In this document: positions 1 to 6,439 of the stretch, piece after piece
Layout of the letters: every line of letters starts with the position of its first letter
How positions within the stretch are numbered: the first letter of the stretch is position 1
DNA from: an uncultured bacterium
GTDB lineage: Bacteria; Auribacterota; Tritonobacteria; UBA1439
Assembly (NCBI GenBank): GCA_937858775.1
Contig: CALLYX010000156.1
Coordinates: 1-6,596, forward strand
Length of the DNA stretch: 6,596 nucleotides
Reading direction: 5' to 3'
Notes under the pieces: model-generated
The model's database searches: none
Told to the model about the DNA's origin: nothing
Seen by the model: only the letters and a program-made list of their open reading frames with translations
Made by a program: the position numbers and the translations under genes

Positions 1-341
1 ACCGTGGAGGCGCCCCCGGCGCGGGGGGGGCGCGCGGCCCTGCCGAGGAGGCACCTTTGCGCCCCGGTCCCGGACAGGAGGCGCCCCGCCGCCTCGAAGT
101 CGGGCATCCCGTCCGTGTTGTAAAGCCGCGCGATCGGGCGCCCGGCGGGCGGGTCGGGCAGTATGGCCTGTATGCCGGGGGTGCCGTTCAGCGAACGGGC
201 GATCATGTACGGGAGGCCGAGCGAGATGGCGGCGCCGTTGTTTTCCCGGCCCTCCGCGCGGAAATCCGCGACGAGAACGGTGTCGGCCGCCGCCGTGACG
301 GCGCACAGGATCATGGCCCCGGCCGCCGCAAGACGTCTCAT
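1..341 (-). CDS. Secreted protein of unknown function, N-terminal part (runs off the left edge)
   Basis: The minus-strand frame is open from an ATG at 341-339 to the window edge, giving 113 codons without a stop. An in-frame TAA at 350-348 limits upstream extension. The N-terminus is a clear Sec signal peptide: two arginines, a hydrophobic stretch (residues 4-18), then an AAA|D cleavage site after residue 19. The mature part begins with a beta-strand-like TVLVADF, then an alpha/beta pattern including PYMIARSL (about residue 45), a short insert, and DFEAAGRLLSGTGAQRCLLG (about residues 80-99). This pattern resembles, loosely, the N-terminal domain of TolB-like/FlgO-like periplasmic proteins, where a strand VLxF is followed by a helix and by an xxGxxxGAxxxLxG strand. 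That family placement is inference. The protein is exported, probably periplasmic. It is divergent from the tRNA-led cluster and so probably independent of it. No SD precedes the start; see the TATAAT entry. Confidence 0.72.
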   Translation of the reverse strand, partial: MRRLAAAGAMILCAVTAAADTVLVADFRAEGRENNGAAISLGLPYMIARSLNGTPGIQAILPDPPAGRPIARLYNTDGMPDFEAAGRLLSGTGAQRCLLGRAARPPRAGGAST

Positions 342-346
342 GAGCC

Positions 347-352
347 ATTATA
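347..352 (-). promoter_or_regulatory. Perfect -10 box (TATAAT) placed for a leaderless mRNA
   Basis: Read on the minus strand, positions 352-347 are TATAAT, a perfect sigma-70 type -10 hexamer in very GC-rich surroundings. Its last base is only five bases from the A of the ATG at 341. Transcription starting the usual six to seven bases downstream would begin at or next to the start codon, so the mRNA of the exported protein would be leaderless or almost so. No good -35 box lies 16-18 bases upstream (GC-rich sequence only) and there is no extended -10 TG. Chance occurrence cannot be excluded. Confidence 0.45.
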
Positions 353-388
353 CCCCGCCGGCGGCGCCGCGGGGCTGGAATAATACAA

Positions 389-418
389 TTGAACCGCGGG
401 GGCGCATTAGTATATCAT
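389..418 (+). promoter_or_regulatory. Probable promoter of tRNA-Gly and perhaps of the whole cluster
   Basis: A TTGAAC hexamer at 389-394 matches the -35 consensus at its first four bases. It is followed by TATATC at 411-416 (spacer 16) or TATCAT at 413-418 (spacer 18, five of six matches to TATAAT). The expected start point is near 422-426, about 20 bases before the mature tRNA 5' end. The region 375-425 is markedly AT-richer than the rest of the window. No other promoter-like site is evident before the five-gene cluster, so this one may serve it too; that is inference. Confidence 0.5.
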
Positions 419-444
419 CGTTCGATCCCGCAGCGGCCGGGGGT

Positions 445-518
445 GCGGGCGTAGCTCAATGGCAGAGCCCCAGCCTTCCAAGCTGGTCATGTGGGTTCGA
501 TTCCCATCGCCCGCTCCA
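445..518 (+). tRNA. tRNA-Gly (anticodon TCC)
   Basis: A full cloverleaf can be folded by eye. The acceptor stem is GCGGGCG (445-451) with CGCCCGC (508-514). The D stem is GCTC/GAGC (454-457/465-468). The anticodon stem is CCAGC/GCTGG (470-474/482-486) with loop CTTCCAA and anticodon TCC at 477-479. The variable loop has 4 bases (487-490). The T arm is GTGGG, loop TTCGATT, CCCAT (491-507), with one G-U pair. The discriminator is T515, followed by an encoded CCA (516-518). The sequence around the anticodon (CAGCCTTCCAAGCTG) is that of known bacterial tRNA-Gly(UCC) genes, which read GGA and GGG. The glycine codon GGG is very common in the neighbouring genes. Confidence 0.96.
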
Positions 519-600
519 CCGACGACGATCCTCATTCCTGTAACAGCCGCCGGCGGCCGGCCGCGGCGATCCGCTCGCCCGGAAGGGGGCTGGTGCGTCA
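519..600 (+). other. Leader between tRNA-Gly and the first protein gene
   Basis: These 82 bases hold no T-tract terminator and no promoter I can support. A GC-only inverted-repeat stretch at 546-567 contains a 12-base perfect palindrome (GCCGCCGGCGGC, 546-557) and an overlapping 10-base one (CGGCCGGCCG, 554-563), so RNA pairing here would be strong. A purine-rich SD-like GGAAGGGGG lies at 581-589, 11 bases before the ATG at 601. The space is too small for a cobalamin riboswitch. Co-transcription of the tRNA with the downstream cluster is possible. Confidence 0.45.
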
Positions 601-2064
601 ATGCGTCTCGGGCTCGTCTTCAATCCGTTCTCCTACAAGCTCCACGAGGAGAACCTGAGGGTCGTGCAGCGCTTCTTCGGCCTCTTCCCGCCGCTGAGCC
701 TGGCCTGGGTGGCCGCGATCGCCGAGAAGGCCGGGCACGAGGTCGTCCTGATCGACGCCCGGACCCTCCGCCTCTCCCGGGAGGAGGTCCTCGCCCGGCT
801 GAGGGAGTTCTCCCCCGACATCCTGGGGTTCATGATGACGACGTACATGTTCAGGGAGACCCTCGACTGGATCCGCTTCCTAAAGGCCGCCCTGAAGGTC
901 CCGGTCGTCGTCGGCGGATACAACCTCCGCGTCTATCCCCGCGAGTCGGTGGCCCCCCCGGAGATCGACTTCGGCGTTGTCGAGCAGGCCTACCACACGC
1001 TCCCGGCCCTCCTCTCCGAGCTCGAGGGGGGAAGGCGGTTCGGGGACGTTCCGGGGCTGGTCTACAAGGAGGGCGGCCGCCCCGTGGTCACCCCGCACGA
1101 TCTCCCCATCGATTTCGACCTCTTCCCGAACCCGGCCAGGCACCTCCTCCCCAACGACCGGTACGCCGAGTTCCCGACCGAGCGGCGGAACTTCACCGTC
1201 ATGGTGACGTCCCTCGGTTGCCCGAGGCGCTGCCTCTTCTGCGAGGCGGGCGGGACGCGCTACGCCCCCCGGAGGCCGGCGACGGTGGTGGCCGAGATGG
1301 AGGAGTGCTACCTGAGGCACGGGGTCCGGGAGATAGACATCTTCGACTACGAGTTCCCGTGCCTCCGCGAGCGGACGCGCGAGATATGCCGCCTCCTGAA
1401 GGAGAAGCGGATGGACCTCGAGTGGGCGTGCCGGTCGCGCGTGGACTCCGTGGACGAGCCCCTCCTCCGCGAGATGCACGCGGCGGGCTGCCGCCGCATC
1501 TACTACGGCCTCGAGTCCGGCGCCCAGGAGATCCTCGACCGCGTCAACAAGGGGATCACCCTGGCCCAGGTCGAGGAGACGGTGAGGCTGACGCGCGAGA
1601 TCGGGATCCGCCCCCTCGGCTTCTTCCAGATAGGCGCGCCGGGGGAGACGCGGGAGACCATCCGCCGGACGGTCCGCTTCGCGAAGCGGCTCAATCTCGA
1701 CTACGTCCAATTCTCCAAGACGCTCGCGAAGCCGCTCACCCCCCTCTGGAAGAAACTCGTCGAGGAGACGGGGCGCGATTACTGGCGCGACTACATCCTG
1801 GGCGACACCCCGGACATGGTCCTCCCGCGCCCCTGGACGGGACTCTCGAACGAGGAGATCGACCGGCTCGCGCGCCGCGCCTACCTGAGTTATCATTCGC
1901 GCCCCGGCTTCCTGCTGCGGTCGGCCATGCGGGTGAGGTCGTGGAGCGAGTTCAGGCGCAAGGCCCGCGCCCTGCTGGAGATGCGCTTCAGCCAGGAGAA
2001 TGTCTCCACGGCCGACGCCCGTTTCACGGTGTACGACGACGACACGGCGGGGCTCCCGCACTGA
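601..2064 (+). CDS. Radical SAM protein with N-terminal cobalamin-binding-type domain
   Basis: This 487-residue protein has the two-domain build of B12-type (class B-like) radical SAM enzymes. Residues 1-150 form a Rossmann-like domain: an ALA-type helix, EVVLIDA (47-53), DILGFMM (73-79), VPVVVGGYN (100-108), and a D123 FGVVEQ segment where the family usually has a GE(G)E motif. The radical SAM core has CPRRCLFC with C207, C211 and C214 to bind the [4Fe-4S] cluster, EIDIFDYEF (244-252), a GLESG motif (303-307) and a late GFFQIGAPGE strand. Residues 400-487 are an uncharacterised tail. Known relatives methylate, cyclise or rearrange poorly activated carbons in lipids, pigments and natural products; this substrate cannot be read from sequence. 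The DxHxxG cobalt-ligand histidine is not evident, as in several relatives that bind B12 base-off without a His ligand or not at all. The start is supported by the SD-like GGAAGGGGG. It lies 3 bases before the kinase gene. Confidence 0.9.
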   Translation: MRLGLVFNPFSYKLHEENLRVVQRFFGLFPPLSLAWVAAIAEKAGHEVVLIDARTLRLSREEVLARLREFSPDILGFMMTTYMFRETLDWIRFLKAALKVPVVVGGYNLRVYPRESVAPPEIDFGVVEQAYHTLPALLSELEGGRRFGDVPGLVYKEGGRPVVTPHDLPIDFDLFPNPARHLLPNDRYAEFPTERRNFTVMVTSLGCPRRCLFCEAGGTRYAPRRPATVVAEMEECYLRHGVREIDIFDYEFPCLRERTREICRLLKEKRMDLEWACRSRVDSVDEPLLREMHAAGCRRIYYGLESGAQEILDRVNKGITLAQVEETVRLTREIGIRPLGFFQIGAPGETRETIRRTVRFAKRLNLDYVQFSKTLAKPLTPLWKKLVEETGRDYWRDYILGDTPDMVLPRPWTGLSNEEIDRLARRAYLSYHSRPGFLLRSAMRVRSWSEFRRKARALLEMRFSQENVSTADARFTVYDDDTAGLPH

Positions 2065-2067
2065 GCG

Positions 2068-4125
2068 ATGAATACGGACACGCTGCTGGACGCCATATCG
2101 CGCTCGTCGGCCGCGCTCTTCGGCGGCCGCGGCATGGAGAGGGCGGTCGCGCGGCTGGTGCGCGGCCTCGGAGAGGCCGCGGGCGCCGGCCGGGCCTATT
2201 TTGTCGAGAACCGCCCCGGGCCGCGCGGCGGCCCCGCGGCGGCGACGGTCTGCGAATGGGTCGCGCCCGGCGCCGCCGCCCGTTTCGGCGCTTCCGGGCT
2301 GCGGGGCCTCCCGCCGCCCCGGATGGGATCCCTGCCGGAACGGATGCGCCGCGGGCCGTTCCACGGCCTCGTCGGCGCCATGCCCCGGCCGATCCGCGGG
2401 GCGCTGCGCGCGCGGCGCGCCCTCTCCGTCGCCATCGCTCCGGTCCGCGCCGGGGCGGAGTGGCACGGATTCCTCGGCCTCGAAGATTGCTCCGCGCCCA
2501 GGCGCTGGTCCAAGACCGAGATGGCGGCGCTCCGGGTCGCGGCCGGCGTCCTGGGCGCGGCGATCGGGAGCCGGCGCGCGGGGGAGCGTCTGCGCAGCGT
2601 CCTGGAGGGGGGGATGGACTCCCTCGACACCGGCCTGATCATCCTCGACCGCTCGTTCCGCGTCGTCTGGATGAACAGGACGATGGAGAGGTTCCTCGGC
2701 ATCGGCCGCTCGCGGCTGGTGGGGGGCGACCAGCGCGGGTTCGTGCGCGGCGCCCTTCGCGCCATCGTCAAGGGGCACGCCGGATTCGCGCGCGGCGTCC
2801 TGGACGGTTACCGGGGCGCGGGCCGGGGGGGGCCGCTCAGATGCGAGGTCGCCGCGGCGCGCGGCAGGGCGCCCCGCGTCCTGCTCTACCGCTCCACCCC
2901 CATCAGGCGCGGTGCCCTCGCCGGCGGGAGGGTCGAGCATTTCACCGACATCACCGCGCTCGAGAGGGCGAACAAGGCGCTCAGGTTCTCCGAGGGGAAG
3001 TACCGCGACATCGTGGAGCGGATGAGCGAGGGGGTGTGCCACTCGGACGAGCGCCGGGTCATCCGGTACGCCAACCGCCGCTTCCGCCGGATCTTCGGCT
3101 ACTCCGCGCGGGAACTGATCGGCCGCCGCGAGGAGGATCTCCTGGACGCGGAGGGGATGAAGGCGTATCGCAGGGAGCAGCGCCGGCGCCGCCGCGGCGA
3201 GGCGGTTCGTTACGAGCTTCGCATCCGCGCCCGGGGCGGGGAGATGGTGCCGGTGATGATCTCCGCCGTCCCCGTCATCGGCGAGGGGGGGCGCTTCCGC
3301 GGCACCTACGCCGTCATCACCGACATGCGCGAGTGGAAGCGGATCGAGTCCCTCAAGGACGACCTCCTCCGCGACGCGTCGCACGAACTGAAGGCCCCTG
3401 TCGCCAAGATCAGGATGGGCCTCGATCTCGTGAAGAAGCGGCGCCCGGCGCCCCTCGACGACGAGGAGCGGCTGGGGATCGCCATGATAGAATCGGGGGC
3501 GGCGCATATCCAGAAGAACGTGGACGCCCTCACGGACCTCTCCGCGCTCGATTCGGGGCGCATCTCGCTCTCACGCGAGCGGCTGGGCCTGGAGGCGATA
3601 CTGGCCCCCCTCGCCGCCGAGTTCGGCCCCGAGGCGCTCAAGAAGGGCGTGACCGTGGCGCCCCCCTCGGTCCCCCGCGGCCTGCGCGTCACGGGGGACC
3701 GGGAGCGCGTCCGCCAGCTCTTCCGCTGTCTTCTGGAGAACGCGGTAAGGTTTTCTTCGTCGGGCGTGGTGCGGGTCCGGGCGAGGCGGACGGCGGGGGG
3801 GGTCGTGGTCTCGGTCGCCGACGAGGGGAGGGGGATAGAGCCGGCCTACATCGGGAGGATCTTCGATCGGCATTTCCAGCGCTACCCCAGCGAGGCGGGA
3901 ACAGGCCTGGGCCTCCCCATTTGCCGGAGGATCGTCGAACTGCACGGGGGGAGGATCTGGGCGGAGTCCGGCGGGAGCGGGAAGGGGATGACCCTCCGCG
4001 TGGCGTTTCCCTCCAGGGCGGGAAGGCCGGTGAAACGCGGCCCCGCCACGGCGCGGCGTGACGCGCGCGCGGAACGAACGAACCCGGGACGCCCGGGCAG
4101 GGGGGGGAATGGCAGCGGCGATTGA
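2068..4125 (+). CDS. Soluble sensor histidine kinase (GAF-PAS-PAS-HisKA-HATPase)
   Basis: A 685-residue hybrid-free histidine kinase. Residues 1-170 look like a GAF domain, ending in the family-like WHGFLGLEDC...RRWSKTE pattern. A PAS domain spans about 178-298 (SLDTGLIILDRSFRVVWMN ... FTDIT) and a second about 308-424 (KYRDIVERMSEGV ... YAVITDMREW). The HisKA domain (about 427-495) holds the phospho-accepting H439 in SHELKAP, with E440 next to it. The ATPase domain has an N box ENAVRF (N558), a G1 box DEGRG (D585, G587, G589), an F box around FDRHFQ (599-604) and a G2 box GTGLGLPI (611-618), so all catalytic boxes are intact. No membrane segment or signal peptide is visible, so it should sense a cytoplasmic cue. 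The last 35 or so residues are a basic, Gly/Arg/Pro-rich tail that runs into the next gene. No receiver domain and no response regulator is in the window. Translation probably couples to the radical SAM gene across a 3-base gap, since the SD is poor. Confidence 0.92.
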   Translation: MNTDTLLDAISRSSAALFGGRGMERAVARLVRGLGEAAGAGRAYFVENRPGPRGGPAAATVCEWVAPGAAARFGASGLRGLPPPRMGSLPERMRRGPFHGLVGAMPRPIRGALRARRALSVAIAPVRAGAEWHGFLGLEDCSAPRRWSKTEMAALRVAAGVLGAAIGSRRAGERLRSVLEGGMDSLDTGLIILDRSFRVVWMNRTMERFLGIGRSRLVGGDQRGFVRGALRAIVKGHAGFARGVLDGYRGAGRGGPLRCEVAAARGRAPRVLLYRSTPIRRGALAGGRVEHFTDITALERANKALRFSEGKYRDIVERMSEGVCHSDERRVIRYANRRFRRIFGYSARELIGRREEDLLDAEGMKAYRREQRRRRRGEAVRYELRIRARGGEMVPVMISAVPVIGEGGRFRGTYAVITDMREWKRIESLKDDLLRDASHELKAPVAKIRMGLDLVKKRRPAPLDDEERLGIAMIESGAAHIQKNVDALTDLSALDSGRISLSRERLGLEAILAPLAAEFGPEALKKGVTVAPPSVPRGLRVTGDRERVRQLFRCLLENAVRFSSSGVVRVRARRTAGGVVVSVADEGRGIEPAYIGRIFDRHFQRYPSEAGTGLGLPICRRIVELHGGRIWAESGGSGKGMTLRVAFPSRAGRPVKRGPATARRDARAERTNPGRPGRGGNGSGD

Positions 4126-4861
4126 GCTGAAGGACCTCACCGCCACGTATCGGGAGGGCGGCTCTTCCGTTGAGGCCCTCCGGGGGATCTCGCTGCGCGT
4201 TGAGGAGGGGGAGGTCTTCGGCTTCATCGGGCCGAACGGCTCGGGGAAGACCACCACCATGCACGTGCTCCTGGGATTCCTCCATCCGAGCGGCGGGGAG
4301 GCCAGGATGCTGGGGATGGACACCCGGGGGCGCATCGCGAGGGAGAGGATCGGCTATCTCCCCGAGAGGGCCGAGGCGTATCCGTTCCTCACGGGGCGGG
4401 AACTCCTTGCGATGGCGGGGCGCCTCTTCGGCATGGGCGGCGCGGCGCTGAGGAGGCGGATCGATTCCGTGGCTGAGAGGGTGAGGATCTCGGACGCGCT
4501 GGATCGCAGGATCGCCACGTATTCCCGCGGGATGCTGCAGAGGACCGGCATCGCCCAGGCGCTCGTCAACGACCCCGATCTCCTGCTCCTGGACGAGCCG
4601 ACGGGCGGGATGGACCCCATCGGGCGGATGGAGATACGCTCGCTCATCGCCGAGCGCCGCGCGCTCGGCAAGACCGTCTTCTTCTCCTCGCACGAGCTTT
4701 CGGAGGTGGAGTTGGCGTGCGACAGGGTGGCGATCATCGCGGGGGGAAGGATAGCGGCGGCGGGGGCGGTGGCCGAGCTCGTGCCGGCCGCGGGATCGCT
4801 CGAGCGGTATTTCCTGGAGGTCGTGGGGGGGGTCGCGGGACCGGGGGGGGGCGCGCCATGA
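4109..4861 (+). CDS. ABC-2 type transporter ATP-binding protein
   Basis: A 250-residue ATPase with every ABC motif: Walker A GPNGSGKT (41-48, K47), a Q-loop position filled by glutamate in GYLPER (E86), signature YSRGMLQR (138-145) in place of LSGGQ, Walker B LLLLDEPT (158-165, D162, catalytic E163) and the H-loop SSHELSE (H195). E at the Q-loop and YSxGM signatures are usual in the CcmA/NatA/BcrA/NosF-like subfamily that pairs with ABC-2 permeases, so these are not defects. I chose ATG 4109 (MAAAIELKDL), which begins right at the first beta-strand. The upstream in-frame ATG at 4058 would only add 17 Arg-rich residues that overlap the kinase tail. The G-rich run at 4097-4107 serves as an SD-like site, though very close to the ATG. 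It overlaps the kinase by 17 bases and shares ATGA with the permease. It likely powers export of an unknown substrate across the inner membrane. Confidence 0.93.
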   Translation: MAAAIELKDLTATYREGGSSVEALRGISLRVEEGEVFGFIGPNGSGKTTTMHVLLGFLHPSGGEARMLGMDTRGRIARERIGYLPERAEAYPFLTGRELLAMAGRLFGMGGAALRRRIDSVAERVRISDALDRRIATYSRGMLQRTGIAQALVNDPDLLLLDEPTGGMDPIGRMEIRSLIAERRALGKTVFFSSHELSEVELACDRVAIIAGGRIAAAGAVAELVPAAGSLERYFLEVVGGVAGPGGGAP

Positions 4862-5646
4862 GACGCGTCCTGGCGGTCGCCCGGGTCGTCTGGCTCGAGA
4901 TGCTGAGGCGCAAGGAACCGTACGTGGTCGCCGTCATGCTCGCCGCCCTCCTCGGCCTCCTGCTCTCCGTGGACGTCTTCGGCATCGGCGGCGCCGTGCG
5001 CTACGTGATGGATATCGGCCTCCTGGCGGCGTGGATCTTCTCGCTCGTCCTCGCCGTCGCCGGCGCCTGCCGCCAGCTTCCCGACGAGGAGCGGCGCGGC
5101 ACGGTTTTCCCGCTCCTGGCAAAGCCGTTGACGCGCCTCGAGATGATCTGCGGGAAGTGGCTGGGGGCCTGGTCGGCGGCCTCCTGCGCGGGCGCTGTCT
5201 TCTTCCTGGCGGTTGGGGTCGTGGTGAAGGGGCGCGGGGGGGCCTTCGACTGGCTGACTCTCGCGCAGGGCTGGGTCGTCTGCTCGGCCGGGCTCGCGGC
5301 CGTCGCCGCGATGGGGATGGCCCTTTCGACCCGCATGAGCTTCGGGGCGGCGTCGAGCGTGAGCTGGACGATGCTCGCCGCCTCGTTCTTCATGCTGCCG
5401 CGCATCCCGGAGAGGGTCCTCGGCGCCCCCCGGGCGAACGCGGCGATCCTGTCGCTTCTCTACTACGCGCTTCCGCATTTCGAGCTGTTCGACATGCGCC
5501 TGCGGATCGTGCACCGTTGGGGGAACATTCCAGCGCGCGCCCTCGCCCTCCTGCTGGCGTACGGGGCGGTCCTGACCTCCCTGGGCCTGTGCGCGGCGTG
5601 GCTGGCGTACCGCAACAAGCGCCTTGAGAGGGGGGGCGTTTCGTGA
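4858..5646 (+). CDS. ABC-2 type transporter permease
   Basis: This 262-residue membrane protein starts at the ATG in the ATGA overlap with the ATPase gene. About six hydrophobic segments are visible: residues 22-40, 50-70, 102-123, 138-158, 164-181 and 228-251. Between the second and third lies DEERRGTVFPLLAKPLTR (76-93) followed by a GKW segment. This is the cytoplasmic coupling-type motif typical of ABC-2 (NosY/NatB-like) permeases, usually written E..rGT...Ll.kP.sR...GK. A non-membrane stretch at 182-227, with LPHFELFDMR, should face the periplasm; this also recurs in the family. A G run (4843-4851) six bases before the ATG may act as SD. Length matches the usual 230-290 residues, so the gene is complete. 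With one ATPase and one permease the pair would work as a homodimeric transporter. Substrate unknown; ABC-2 systems move lipids, polysaccharides, drugs or peptides. Confidence 0.9.
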   Translation: MRRVLAVARVVWLEMLRRKEPYVVAVMLAALLGLLLSVDVFGIGGAVRYVMDIGLLAAWIFSLVLAVAGACRQLPDEERRGTVFPLLAKPLTRLEMICGKWLGAWSAASCAGAVFFLAVGVVVKGRGGAFDWLTLAQGWVVCSAGLAAVAAMGMALSTRMSFGAASSVSWTMLAASFFMLPRIPERVLGAPRANAAILSLLYYALPHFELFDMRLRIVHRWGNIPARALALLLAYGAVLTSLGLCAAWLAYRNKRLERGGVS

Positions 5647-6361
5647 GGGCGCGCCCGGCGCCGGCCGGCGGCCCGGCCCGATGGGCGCCGGTCGTCCTGA
5701 TGATCCTTTCCTTCTCCCTGGCCTGCCGCCTCACCACCGATCCGTCGTTTGAACGGCTTGCATCCTCCCCCGCGCTCGGACGCCTGCTCGGAGACGCCAG
5801 GCACGGCCTCGGCGGCGGCTTCTCCGAACAGGCCGACCGCTATTTCCACCGCGGCGTCAGGCATGGGCGGCGCGAGGCGCGGATGGGGATTCTTCAGCGG
5901 CTCGCGGACGAGGTCGCGCCGCGCCGCCCGGAGCACCTCCATGGCGGCGAGATCGCGGAGATCATGCCGTGGCTTCGTTTCACGACGCGGATGGACCCCG
6001 GCAATGTCGAGGCGTACCTCGGCGCCGCCTTCTGGGCCGCGCAGATGGGGGGGCATCCGCAGGATGCCCTCGGGATCCTGGCGGAGGCGCAGCGGGAGAA
6101 CCCGTACGACTACCGCGTGCCGATGCAGCGCGGGATGATACTGATGCAGGCCGGGAAGACGCCGGGCGCGGCGGCCGCCTTCGATTTCGCCCTCGCGAAA
6201 ATGGGGCGGACCGCGGCGGTCGGGGACAGGCAGAAGCGGATCGACCGAGAGGCCCTGCTCGCCTACCGCGGCCTCCTGCACGAGTGCGCGGGGCGCCCGG
6301 AGGAGGCCATGCGGTGCTACAGGGAGATATTGCGCCAGAGGCCGGAGAGCGGCGTGGCCGC
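5643..6361 (+). CDS. Envelope TPR protein, possibly a lipoprotein; 3' end lost at a join
   Basis: A GTG at 5643 overlaps the permease stop (GTGA) and lies six bases after a GAGAGGGGGGG stretch, as at the other junctions. An ATG 19 codons later (5700) would remove the positive N-region and is less likely. Residues 2-13 are Arg/Pro/Ala-rich. Residues 15-27 are hydrophobic and end in SLAC (C28), a weak lipobox because -3 is Ser. It could be a lipoprotein or a signal-anchored protein. Three TPR-like helix pairs follow: about 118-153 (YLGAAFWAAQMG..DALGILAEAQRENP), 156-188 (MQRGMILMQAGKTPGAAAAF) and 204-236 (AYRGLLHECAGRPEEAMRCYREILRQRP). The frame stays open to the window end, but after about residue 239 it becomes Ser/Arg/Ala-rich nonsense where the minus strand codes instead. 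I therefore end the real gene near 6361, and its true C-terminus is missing. It is probably an accessory protein to the transporter; no enzyme motif is seen. Confidence 0.72.
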
Positions 6362-6365
6362 CACG
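6350..6365. other. Probable chimeric join between two genomes
   Basis: Left of here the plus strand codes for a TPR protein. Right of here the minus strand codes for metG and tatD of alphaproteobacterial type. TPR homology ends around RQRPES (6333-6350), and the TatD frame becomes non-family-like after its residue 28 (6356), with a stop at 6319-6317. The join therefore falls within about 15 bases. Left of it, G runs of 7-9 bases and AGG arginine codons are frequent. Right of it, no G run exceeds three and all five arginine codons of the minus-strand frames are CGC or CGT. No insertion sequence, integrase, direct repeat or tRNA is at the boundary. Confidence 0.75.
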
Positions 6366-6439
6366 GCGCGGGCGATCAGCCCGTCACGGTCGGCGGCCAG
6401 TTCCGGAAAGTCGAGATGGCAATGGCTGTCGACCCACAT
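6356..6439 (-). CDS. tatD: TatD-family metal-dependent DNase, N-terminal fragment
   Basis: From the ATG at 6439-6437 the minus strand reads a 28-residue N-terminus with WVDSHCHLDF (residues 2-11). This is the opening strand of TatD/YcfH-type TIM-barrel hydrolases: H6 and H8 are the first two metal ligands of the HxHxD motif, with D10 in the usual place. Then comes a helix ending ARAVAA, where family members go on with a Gly-Val pair. Here the sequence instead turns into T-P-L-S and reaches a stop at 6319-6317, so the gene is cut at the join. Its ATG overlaps the metG stop by one base (TGATG). TatD proteins are 3'-5' exonucleases or related phosphoesterases of DNA/RNA quality control. metG followed by tatD is a common alphaproteobacterial order. 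Confidence 0.8.

Noticed and set aside
546..567. Intrinsic terminator after the tRNA
   Set aside because: There is strong GC palindromic potential, but no T tract follows and no clean stem-loop with an adequate loop can be drawn.
519..600. Cobalamin or SAM riboswitch ahead of the radical SAM gene
   Set aside because: The spacer is only 82 bases and shows none of the conserved boxes.
880..3507. An 875-codon minus-strand open frame
   Set aside because: It is antisense to the radical SAM and kinase genes, shows no recognisable motif, and has the biased composition of a GC shadow.
459..4061. A 1200-codon plus-strand open frame overlapping the tRNA, the radical SAM gene and the kinase gene
   Set aside because: It runs out of frame through two genes with intact catalytic motifs. 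Its translation is Arg/Pro/Gly/Ala-rich with no domain. Such long shadows are expected where the third-position GC of real genes removes stop codons.
4058..4108. Upstream ATG start for the ABC ATPase
   Set aside because: The 17 extra residues are Arg/Gly-rich, overlap the kinase tail and precede the usual first strand of the fold. The ATG at 4109 begins exactly at that strand.
3689..4693. Minus-strand open frames opposite the kinase end and the ABC ATPase
   Set aside because: They lie opposite well-supported genes and their products are Pro/Arg-rich low-complexity text.
5463..6281. Minus-strand 272-codon frame opposite the permease end and TPR gene
   Set aside because: The plus strand has clear membrane segments and TPR helices here; this frame shows no domain and is a shadow.
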